Below, in pieces: positions 56,937 to 64,000 of a DNA stretch of 64,000 nt; position 1 is the first letter of the stretch, and each line of letters starts with the position of its first letter. A program made the position numbers and the translations under genes. This DNA is from Dyella sp. AtDHG13 (lineage in GTDB: Bacteria; Pseudomonadota; Gammaproteobacteria; Xanthomonadales; Rhodanobacteraceae): NCBI RefSeq assembly GCF_003201105.1, contig NZ_QICJ01000002.1, forward strand, positions 186,001 to 250,000, read 5' to 3'. The notes beneath the pieces were generated by a model. It saw only the letters and a list, made by a program, of their open reading frames with translations, was not told where the DNA came from and ran no database searches.

Positions 56937-59204
56937 TCAGCTCACGGTGGCAGGCAGTGCCTCGGCCGCTTCGGTGGTCACCACCAGCTCGCCATCGGCC
57001 ACGCTCAGGCGCACCTTGCCGCCGTCCGCCAGCTTGCCGAACAGCAACTCGTCGGCCAGCGGGCGCTTCACCTTTTCCTGGATCACGCGGGCCATCGGGC
57101 GTGCGCCCATCTGCGGATCGAAGCCATGCTCGGCCAGCCAGCGACGGGCATCGGCATCGACGTCCAGGCTCACGTGCTTCTCGGTGAGCTGGGCCTCCAG
57201 TTCGATCAGGAACTTGTCGACCACACGCAGGATGTGGTCGAAGTCCAGCGCATTGAACTGGATGATCGCGTCCAGGCGGTTGCGGAACTCCGGTGTGAAG
57301 CTGCGGCGGATCACTTCCATCGCATCCATCGAGTGGTTCTGCTTGACGAAGCCGATGCCACGACGCGACGCCTGCTGCGCGCCCGCGTTGGTGGTCATCA
57401 CCACCACCACGTTCTTGAAGTTGGCTTCGCGACCATTGGTGTCCGTCAGCACGCCGCGGTCCATCACCTGGAGCAGGATGTTGAACACGTCCGGATGCGC
57501 CTTTTCGATCTCATCCAGCAGCAGCACGGCATGCGGATGCTTGGTCACCGCCTCCGTGAGCAGGCCGCCCTGGTCGAAGCCGACATAGCCCGGAGGTGCA
57601 CCGACCAGGCGCGACACCGAATGCGCTTCCATGTATTCGGACATGTCGAAACGGATCATCTCGATGCCCAGCTGCATCGCCAGCTGCTTGGTCACTTCCG
57701 TCTTGCCCACGCCGGTGGGGCCGGCGAGCAGGAAGCAACCGATCGGCTTGGACGGATCGGCCAGGCCCGAACGCGCCATCTTGATGGAGGCGGCCAGCGC
57801 CTCGATGGCGGGATCCTGCCCGAACACCACCATCTTGAGGTTGCGTTCCAGGTTCTTCAGCACGTCGCGATCCGACGCCGACACCTGCTTGGCGGGAATG
57901 CGCGCCATCTTGGCGACGATGTACTCAACCTCCGGCACGTCGACCTTGCCGGTGCGCTGGTCCACGGGCAGCAGACGCTGGCGGGCGCCGGCCTCGTCGA
58001 TCACGTCGATGGCCTTGTCCGGCAGCAGGCGGTCGGGAATGTGCTTCACCGACAGGTCCACCGCAGCCTTCAGGGCCTCGCTGGTGTAGGTGACGTTGTG
58101 GTGTTCCTCGAAGCGCGAACGCAGGCCCTTGAGGATCTCCACGCTGTCGGCCACGGTGGGCTCGACCACGTCGATCTTCTGGAAGCGACGGGCCAGCGCG
58201 CGATCCTTCTCGAAGATGCCGCGGAATTCCTGGAACGTGGTGGAACCGATGCAGCGCAGCTCGCCCGAGGCCAGCATGGGCTTGATCAGGTTGCTCGCGT
58301 CCATGGTGCCGCCCGAGGCGGAACCCGCACCGATGATCGTGTGGATCTCATCGATGAAGAGGATCGCGCCCGGCTGCTTCTTCAGCTGGCCGATCACCGC
58401 CTTCAGGCGCTTCTCGAAATCGCCGCGGTACTTGGTGCCGGCCACCAGCGCGCCCAGGTCGAGCGACCAGATGGTGGCGTTTTCCAGCACCTCCGGCACG
58501 TCGCCGTCCACGATGCGCTTGGCCAGGCCCTCGGCCAGCGCCGTCTTGCCCACGCCGGCCTCGCCCACGTAGAGCGGGTTGTTCTTGCGGCGGCGGCACA
58601 GCACCTGGATGGTGCGCTCGATTTCGTCCTGGCGGCCGATCAGCGGATCGATCTTGCCTTCCAGCGCCAGCTCGTTGAGATTGCTGGCGTATTCGCTGAG
58701 CGGGTTGCCCTTGGGCTCGGCGTCTTCCGACTCGCGCTCGGAGCCGGGCATGCTCTGGGACGGCTCGTCGCCGATCTTGGCGATGCCGTGCGAGATGTAG
58801 TTGACCACGTCCAGGCGGGTGATCTCCTGCTGGTGCAGGAAATACACGGCGTGGGAATCCTTCTCGCCGAAGATCGCCACCAGCACGTTGGCGCCGGTGA
58901 CTTCTTTGCGGCCCGAGGACTGCACGTGGTAGACCGCGCGCTGCAATACGCGCTGGAAGCCGAGCGTGGGCTGGGTATCGCGCTCGTCACCGTGCGGCAG
59001 TACCGGTACGGTTTCGGCAATGATCTTTTCCAGCTCGCGCGTCAGGCGCGGCAGGTCGACGCCGCAGGCGCGCAAGGCGCCAAGGGCTGACTGGTTTTCG
59101 GTGAGCGCGAGCAGCAGGTGCTCCACTGTCATGAACTCATGACGCTGCTCGCGGGCCTGCTTGTAGCACTGGCCGATGGTGACTTCGAGATCCTTGCTGA
59201 ACAT
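56937..59204 (-). CDS. clpA: ATP-dependent Clp protease ATP-binding subunit ClpA
   Basis: A 755-residue AAA+ unfoldase that feeds substrates to ClpP. It has two N-terminal Clp repeats (about 1-145), AAA module D1 with Walker [14 protein letters not shown] (about 214-226) and IHTIIGAG, and module D2 with Walker [14 protein letters not shown] (about 494-506), DEIEKAHPD and a ClpP-docking-type loop. It ends in an acidic/alanine tail ([13 protein letters not shown]). clpS lies 121 bp upstream, the normal clpS-clpA pairing. Confidence 0.97.
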   Translation of the reverse strand: MFSKDLEVTIGQCYKQAREQRHEFMTVEHLLLALTENQSALGALRACGVDLPRLTRELEKIIAETVPVLPHGDERDTQPTLGFQRVLQRAVYHVQSSGRKEVTGANVLVAIFGEKDSHAVYFLHQQEITRLDVVNYISHGIAKIGDEPSQSMPGSERESEDAEPKGNPLSEYASNLNELALEGKIDPLIGRQDEIERTIQVLCRRRKNNPLYVGEAGVGKTALAEGLAKRIVDGDVPEVLENATIWSLDLGALVAGTKYRGDFEKRLKAVIGQLKKQPGAILFIDEIHTIIGAGSASGGTMDASNLIKPMLASGELRCIGSTTFQEFRGIFEKDRALARRFQKIDVVEPTVADSVEILKGLRSRFEEHHNVTYTSEALKAAVDLSVKHIPDRLLPDKAIDVIDEAGARQRLLPVDQRTGKVDVPEVEYIVAKMARIPAKQVSASDRDVLKNLERNLKMVVFGQDPAIEALAASIKMARSGLADPSKPIGCFLLAGPTGVGKTEVTKQLAMQLGIEMIRFDMSEYMEAHSVSRLVGAPPGYVGFDQGGLLTEAVTKHPHAVLLLDEIEKAHPDVFNILLQVMDRGVLTDTNGREANFKNVVVVMTTNAGAQQASRRGIGFVKQNHSMDAMEVIRRSFTPEFRNRLDAIIQFNALDFDHILRVVDKFLIELEAQLTEKHVSLDVDADARRWLAEHGFDPQMGARPMARVIQEKVKRPLADELLFGKLADGGKVRLSVADGELVVTTEAAEALPATVS

Positions 59205-59325
59205 CCGGACCTACTCCGCTGTGTGGCAGGGCGGCATTGCCGCGATGGCTACGAGATGGGGGGTACCCGATGCCTCTTCAATATCCATGCCACGAGTGGC
59301 AGGGAAACAGCCGCGAAACCCACTC

Positions 59326-59652
59326 TCAGAGCTTTTCCATAGTGCACAACAAAGGGTGCTGATGGGCACGTGAATATTCGTTCACCTGGGTCACCTTGGT
59401 TTCAGCGACTTCCCGGGTGAACACCCCGCAGACGCCCTTCCCTCGCGTGTGGACGTGCAGCATCACCTGCACGGCCCGTTCCTGGTCCAGGCTGAAGAAG
59501 CTCCGCAGCACCTCCACCACGAAATCCATCGGCGTGAAGTCGTCGTTCAGCAGAACCACCTGGAAGAGCGGCGGCCGGGCCACCTCCGGACGGGAGGTTT
59601 CCAGCGCCAGGCCATGACCGCTGCCTTGTTCGTGTTCGGGTTCGTGAGCCAT
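59326..59652 (-). CDS. clpS: ClpA adaptor ClpS
   Basis: A 108-residue N-end-rule adaptor. The core [64 protein letters not shown] is fully conserved, with the acidic N-degron pocket residues (NDDFTPM) and the ClpA-contact HxxGKG-type loop. The flexible N-terminal extension (about 1-28) is of normal length. It precedes clpA in the same orientation. Confidence 0.96.
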   Translation of the reverse strand: MAHEPEHEQGSGHGLALETSRPEVARPPLFQVVLLNDDFTPMDFVVEVLRSFFSLDQERAVQVMLHVHTRGKGVCGVFTREVAETKVTQVNEYSRAHQHPLLCTMEKL

Positions 59653-59784
59653 GTTTCTACGTGAGATTTCCTTGGGGCAAAGTATACCGCCCAGGCCCTG
59701 CGGGCATCGTCAAAGGCAGATCGCCTTCAGGTAATGGCACAATGGCGGCTTTTCCAGTGCCGCAGTCGCCGCCATATGTCCCCG

Positions 59785-60288
59785 ATGGCCGATCCCGCCT
59801 CCGTTAACCCACAAGTTCCCCTGCAAGTCTGGTGCCCTCGTGTCACCGTGGCCTGCGTGGTGGCCGATGGCGACCGCTTCCTCATGGTCGAAGAGGAGGT
59901 GAACGGCCGCGTGGCCTATAACCAGCCGGCCGGTCATCTGGACGACAACGAGAGCCTGGCGACCGCCGCCGTGCGCGAGACGCTGGAGGAAACGGGCTGG
60001 ACGGTGGCGCTGGAGCACCTGATCGGCGTACACCAGTGGCGCAGCACCGAGCATGGCGACGGTGTGGTGCGCTTCAGTTTCGCGGCGCGTGCGATCGGCC
60101 ACGATCCCTCGCGTCGGCTGGATGACGGCATTCGCCGCGCGCTGTGGCTCACCCGCGACGAAATAGTGGCACTAGGTGACCAATTGCGCAGCCCGCTGGT
60201 GCTCATGAGCATCGACGCCTGGCTGGCCGGCCAGCACTATCCGCTGGGCCTACTGCACAGCCTGCTCGCCGGGGATCCTTACCCGTGA
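59785..60288 (+). CDS. Nudix hydrolase, NudJ-type phosphatase
   Basis: A 167-residue Nudix enzyme from ATG 59785 (59734 and 59776 are in-frame alternatives). The Nudix box is [23 protein letters not shown] (about 51-73), with the catalytic REXXEE. NudJ-type enzymes hydrolyse nucleoside tri- and diphosphates and HMP-PP. It overlaps mnmA by four bases, and the nudJ-mnmA-hflD order is a well-known gammaproteobacterial arrangement. Confidence 0.9.
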   Translation: MADPASVNPQVPLQVWCPRVTVACVVADGDRFLMVEEEVNGRVAYNQPAGHLDDNESLATAAVRETLEETGWTVALEHLIGVHQWRSTEHGDGVVRFSFAARAIGHDPSRRLDDGIRRALWLTRDEIVALGDQLRSPLVLMSIDAWLAGQHYPLGLLHSLLAGDPYP

Positions 60289-61427
60289 AAGTGATGCTGG
60301 GCATTTCCGGCGGCGTGGACTCCTCGGTCGCGGCCCTGCTCCTGCAGCAGGCCGGCTACGAGGTGGAAGGCCTGTTCATGCAGAACTGGGAAGAGGACGA
60401 CCGCGACGGCCCCTGCACCGCCGACGTCGACCGCAAGGACGCCGTGGCGGTGTGCGGACGGCTGGGCATCCCCTTCCACGCGCGCAATTTCGCCGGCGCT
60501 TACTGGGACGGCGTGTTCGAGCATTTCCTCGCGGAATACCGCGCGGGCCGCACGCCGAATCCGGACGTGCTGTGCAACCGCGAGATCAAGTTCAAGACCT
60601 TCCTGGACGAGGCGCGCGCGCTCGGCGCCGACAAGATCGCCACCGGCCATTACGCTCGTGTCGATTTCCACGAAGGCCGCTATCGCCTGCTGCGGGCGGT
60701 CGATGCGTCCAAGGACCAGACCTATTTCCTGCACGCCCTCGGACAGCAGCAACTCGCGGCCACGCTGTTCCCGGTCGGCGAGATCGAAAAGCCGCTGGTG
60801 CGCCAGATGGCCCAGGACGCCGCCCTGCCCACGCACGCCAAGAAGGATTCCACCGGCATCTGCTTTATCGGCGAGCGGGATTTCCGCAGCTTCCTGGCGC
60901 AGTACATCCCGGCCCAGCCGGGGCCCATGCGCACGCCCGACGGCAAGACCGTGGGCGAGCACCAGGGCGTGATGTATTACACGCTTGGGCAGCGCAATGG
61001 CCTGGGCATCGGCGGCCGCCACGGCGCCAGCGGAGAGGCCTGGTACGTGGTCGGCAAGGATGTCCCCACCAATGTGCTTTACGTGGCGCAAGGCGGCGAG
61101 AATCACTGGCTGTATTCGCGCCGCCTGCATGCCGAGCCGCCCAGCTGGGTGGCCGGCCAGCCTCCCGCGCTGCGCTTCCGCTGCACGGCCAAGACCCGCT
61201 ATCGCCAGGCCGACCAGGCCTGCGAGGTGTTCGTACAGGAGGACGGTCTGGAAGTCGTGTTCGACGAACCCCAGCGCGCCGTCACCCCGGGCCAGTCGGT
61301 GGTTTTCTACGACGGCGAGGCCTGTCTCGGCGGCGCCGTGATCAACCGCACCGACGCCCCCTTCGGCGGCTGGAATGATGCCGCTGCCCTCACCGCCTCA
61401 ACCGACGAGTCTCTTTCCGGTGTTTGA
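60285..61427 (+). CDS. mnmA: tRNA 2-thiouridylase MnmA
   Basis: A 380-residue enzyme that thiolates U34 of tRNA-Lys, -Glu and -Gln. It has the PP-loop [15 protein letters not shown] (about 6-20), catalytic Cys97 ([12 protein letters not shown]) and Cys193 (GICFIGER), and the D-type recognition region FMQNWEEDD. Start GTG 60285 overlaps the Nudix gene (the sequence is CCGTGAAAGTG); length is normal. It is followed by hflD. Confidence 0.96.
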   Translation: MKVMLGISGGVDSSVAALLLQQAGYEVEGLFMQNWEEDDRDGPCTADVDRKDAVAVCGRLGIPFHARNFAGAYWDGVFEHFLAEYRAGRTPNPDVLCNREIKFKTFLDEARALGADKIATGHYARVDFHEGRYRLLRAVDASKDQTYFLHALGQQQLAATLFPVGEIEKPLVRQMAQDAALPTHAKKDSTGICFIGERDFRSFLAQYIPAQPGPMRTPDGKTVGEHQGVMYYTLGQRNGLGIGGRHGASGEAWYVVGKDVPTNVLYVAQGGENHWLYSRRLHAEPPSWVAGQPPALRFRCTAKTRYRQADQACEVFVQEDGLEVVFDEPQRAVTPGQSVVFYDGEACLGGAVINRTDAPFGGWNDAAALTASTDESLSGV

Positions 61428-61437
61428 CGCTTTTGCC

Positions 61438-62061
61438 ATGAACGAAGAACGCGTGCTGGCCCTGGCCGGACTTTTCCAGGCCGCCACGCTCGCCCAGCAA
61501 CTGGCCAACGATGGCCGCTGCGACGACATCGCCATGGCGGCGAGCATGGCCAGCGTGTTCCGCATCGATGCACCGTCGGTGGTGGGCGTCTTCGGCGACG
61601 TGTCCGCCGTCCGCCTTGGCCTGCGCCAGCTGATCACCCTGCTGGACGAGAACAACCGCGACGTCGCGGTGACGCGCATGGCCTTCACGGTGATGCGCCT
61701 GGAGCGCAGCCTGTCGCGCCGCAGCGATCTGCTGGACCGCTTGCAGCAAGGCATCGTGGCGGCGCAGCGGCAGGTCGAGCATTTCGGCCCGGATTCCCCG
61801 CAGGTGGTCAAGCGGCTGGCCGAGCTTTACGCCAGCACGCTTTCCACGCTGAAGCCCCGCGTGATGGTCACCGGGAGCCCGCAGCAGCTCCAGCAGCCGG
61901 CCGTGGTGGAAAAGGTGCGCACCAACCTTTTGGCCGCCGTGCGCGCCGCCGTGCTGTGGCGGCAGCTGGGCGGGCGCCAGTGGCAGATGCTGCTCTACCG
62001 CCGCCAGTGCAGCATGCTGGCGCGCGGCCTGCTGACCGGCTCGACCATCAACAACACCTGA
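61438..62061 (+). CDS. hflD: HflD, lysogenisation regulator/membrane-associated protein
   Basis: A 207-residue all-helical HflD-family protein (MNEERVLALAGLFQAATLAQQLANDG, SVFRIDAPSVVGVFGDVSAVRLGLRQL, ending RRQCSMLARGLLTGSTINN). In E. coli HflD sequesters phage CII; its cellular role is unclear. ATG 61438 is chosen for the family's N-terminus; an earlier in-frame ATG at 61375 lies inside mnmA. It is downstream of mnmA as expected. Confidence 0.92.
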   Translation: MNEERVLALAGLFQAATLAQQLANDGRCDDIAMAASMASVFRIDAPSVVGVFGDVSAVRLGLRQLITLLDENNRDVAVTRMAFTVMRLERSLSRRSDLLDRLQQGIVAAQRQVEHFGPDSPQVVKRLAELYASTLSTLKPRVMVTGSPQQLQQPAVVEKVRTNLLAAVRAAVLWRQLGGRQWQMLLYRRQCSMLARGLLTGSTINNT

Positions 62062-62076
62062 CCGCCGGGCCTCCGC

Positions 62077-63396
62077 TCAGTCCGCCAGTTCGCCCCTGCC
62101 CCGGCCCTTCGCCAGCAGCCATAGCGCCACCAGAACGCTGACCACCGCTGTGATGCACACGTAGTGGGCCGGCGCCATGCGCCCGGCACGCTCCGCCAGG
62201 TAACCGATCAGGGTGGCCGTGCTCGCGCCGAACACGGCGTAGGCGACGTTGTAGGCGAAGGAAATGCCGGAATACCGGATGGGCGCCGGAAACGCCGCCA
62301 CCATGATGGTCGGCACCACCGCTACCGTGCCGACCAGGAACCCCGTGAGCGCATAAAGCGGCAGGAAGTGCGCGCCGCCGGCCGCCAGATCGCCGAACAG
62401 CCCGTAGGTCGCCATCACCAGCGCCACCGAACCCAGCAGCAGCGCCCAGGCCGCGCCGATGCGGTCCACCAGCCAGCCGAAGGCGATGCACCCCACGCCC
62501 AGACAGAAAGCCGCGATGCTGTTGCCGAGAAAGGCCACGTCCGGCGCGATGCCGAACGACTTCTGCACCAGGCTCGGCAGCATCAGGATCAGCACCAGGA
62601 TCGCCGCGGTGAGCATCCACGTCACCGCCATCGAGAGCGCCACGCTGCCACCATGGCTCGCCATGACGCTGCGCAGGGGCAGCTCGCGGCTGAGCGCCTT
62701 GCGCTCGCGCAGCTGGGCGAATACCGGCGTTTCGCTCAGCCAGCGGCGCAGCCACACGGCGATGAAGCCGAACACGCCACCCAGCAGGAACGGCAGTCGC
62801 CAGCCCCAGGCCAGTACCTCGGCCGGCGCCAGGTGGTGATTGATCCACGCTGCCGTGAGCGAGCCGATCAGGATGCCCACCGTAAGGCCGGAGGTCAGGC
62901 AGGCGCAGGCGAAACCCACGCGGCCGCGAGGCGCGTGCTCGGCCACGAACACCCAGGCTCCCGGCACTTCGCCACCGATGGCCACGCCCTGCACCACGCG
63001 CATGACCAGCAGCAGCAAGGGCGCCAGCAGTCCGATGCTGGCATACACGGGCAACAGGCCGATGGCCAGGGTCGGCAGCGCCATCAGGAACACGCTCAGC
63101 GTGAACATGCGCTTGCGTCCCTGCCGGTCGCCGAAATGCGCCATCACGATGCCGCCGAGCGGACGGGCCAGGTAGCCGGCGGCGAAGATGCCGTAGACCT
63201 GCAGCTGGGCCAGCCAGGGCGCCGTGTCCTGCGGAAAGAACAGATGGCTCAGCGGCAGCGCGAAGAACACGAACACCACGAAGTCATAGAACTCCAGCGC
63301 GCCGCCGAGCGATGCGAGCAACAGCGTCTGGATATCGCGCGCGCCCAGTCGGCGCTCCGGGGCGAGAGCGGCTGCGGACGAAATGGCTTGCGTCAT
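62077..63396 (-). CDS. MFS transporter, metabolite:H+ symporter (MHS) type
   Basis: A 439-residue inner-membrane carrier with 12 predicted helices. MHS features are LLLASLGGALEFYDFVVFVFFALPLSHLFFP in helix 1, the HFGDRQGRKRMF loop 2-3 signature, and GEVPGAWVFVAEHAPRGRVGFA in helix 5. The substrate (organic acids, citrate or osmolytes) cannot be told. It converges with hflD and is divergent from aqpZ. Confidence 0.9.
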   Translation of the reverse strand: MTQAISSAAALAPERRLGARDIQTLLLASLGGALEFYDFVVFVFFALPLSHLFFPQDTAPWLAQLQVYGIFAAGYLARPLGGIVMAHFGDRQGRKRMFTLSVFLMALPTLAIGLLPVYASIGLLAPLLLLVMRVVQGVAIGGEVPGAWVFVAEHAPRGRVGFACACLTSGLTVGILIGSLTAAWINHHLAPAEVLAWGWRLPFLLGGVFGFIAVWLRRWLSETPVFAQLRERKALSRELPLRSVMASHGGSVALSMAVTWMLTAAILVLILMLPSLVQKSFGIAPDVAFLGNSIAAFCLGVGCIAFGWLVDRIGAAWALLLGSVALVMATYGLFGDLAAGGAHFLPLYALTGFLVGTVAVVPTIMVAAFPAPIRYSGISFAYNVAYAVFGASTATLIGYLAERAGRMAPAHYVCITAVVSVLVALWLLAKGRGRGELAD

Positions 63397-63635
63397 CAGT
63401 AATCCTACGGTTGCGGACAGGGGCGACGGGGCAGCATATAGCCAGACAATTCCGATTCAATGCACCTGCCGTAGTCGTTAGCATGCCCCGCCCACACTAC
63501 CGGGAAGGACAGTTTGCTAGCCTAGGGCCACCTGGGCCAAGCACTAAGCGCCTGTTTCACCTCGGGATCGTTGTGGATTCACGCAGGGACGCCGCCCAGG
63601 CCAACCCCTGAAAAATTCTGGCAAGGAGAGTCCCT

Positions 63636-64000
63636 ATGAGCATGGGCAAGCGTTTGGGAGCAGAGTTCTTCGGTACGTTCTGGTTGGTGTTTGGTGGTTG
63701 CGGCAGCGCGATCTTCGCCGCGGCCTTCCCTGAACTGGGCATCGGCTTTGCCGGCGTCGCCCTCGCCTTCGGCCTTACCGTGGTCACCATGGCTTACGCC
63801 GTGGGCCATATTTCCGGTGCGCACTTCAACCCCGCCGTGACCGCGGGCATGTGGGCCAGCGGGCGCTTCCCGGCCAAGGACGTCGTGCCTTACTGGATCG
63901 CCCAGGTCATCGGCGGTCTTGCGGCGGGCGCCGTGCTTTACCTCATCGCCAGCGGCAAGCTGGGCTTCGACGCCAGCGCCGGTTTCGCGTCCAACGGCTA
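63636..64000 (+). CDS. aqpZ: Aquaporin Z (partial, runs off the window)
   Basis: The first 121 codons of a MIP-family channel: [47 protein letters not shown]..., with the first NPA box at 65-67 in GAHFNPAVT. The [22 protein letters not shown] context is AqpZ-like (water channel) more than GlpF-like. GCAAGGAGAGTCCCT precedes the ATG. The second NPA and the selectivity arginine lie outside the window. Confidence 0.93.
   Translation, partial: MSMGKRLGAEFFGTFWLVFGGCGSAIFAAAFPELGIGFAGVALAFGLTVVTMAYAVGHISGAHFNPAVTAGMWASGRFPAKDVVPYWIAQVIGGLAAGAVLYLIASGKLGFDASAGFASNG

Noticed and set aside
56838..59090. A 750-codon plus-strand frame opposite clpA
   Set aside because: Antisense shadow of clpA; translation is His/Arg/Leu-rich with no recognisable domain.

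Overview
The window is high-GC gammaproteobacterial DNA. The chromosomal flanks (infA on the left; clpA, clpS, a NudJ-type Nudix gene, mnmA, hflD, an MFS transporter and aqpZ on the right) fit Xanthomonadales, most likely Rhodanobacteraceae (Dyella, Rhodanobacter or Luteibacter type). This placement rests on gene order and protein character only; no database was searched.

Between infA and clpA lies an integrative and conjugative element (ICE) of about 55.6 kb (499-56054). It has the gene order of the Tn4371 family: a tyrosine integrase at the left end; a maintenance block (DUF932, ParB, DUF736, XRE regulator, DUF2958, DUF2285, AlpA-like HTH, RepA, ParA with a small ribbon-helix-helix partner); a transfer-processing block (DUF2840, TraF peptidase, MOBP/VirD2-like relaxase with a candidate oriT); then LysR, an EexN-type lipoprotein, TraG coupling protein, a CopG-like protein and the mating-pair genes trbB-C-D-E-J-(eexN)-L-F-G-I with DUF2274 at the right end. 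The direct repeat TTTTTTGTT, in the T-run of a hairpin at each end, is the probable attL/attR.

Two metal-resistance cargos sit in the ICE. (1) 3722-8341 is a complete ISL3-family transposon: 23-bp terminal inverted repeats (20 of 23 matching) and a perfect 8-bp target duplication (TTTCTTTT) enclose tnpA, merA, merP, merT and a divergent merR. (2) 22663-42028, between relaxase and LysR/traG, is a copper island of about 19 kb. It holds a CusS/CusR-type two-component system, the CopA oxidase and CopB, a cytochrome c/SnoaL-like fusion, a DUF4396-multicopper oxidase fusion, a TolC/CusB/CusA RND pump, a Cu(I) P-type ATPase with YHS and heavy-metal-binding domains, and CopC/CopD. Two promoters in the island (near 24890 and 37905) share an operator-like 16-mer and a 20-bp core at identical spacing, which points to joint control by the encoded regulator.

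The genes would work together as follows. Int excises and integrates the ICE. RepA/ParA/ParB may replicate and hold the excised circle. Relaxase, TraG and the Trb channel transfer it. The EexN-type lipoproteins probably limit redundant transfer. The cargo detoxifies Hg(II) by import and reduction, and copper by cytoplasmic export (P-type ATPase), trans-envelope efflux (Cus RND pump) and periplasmic oxidation and sequestration (CopA, CopB, CopC, CopD and the fusion oxidase).
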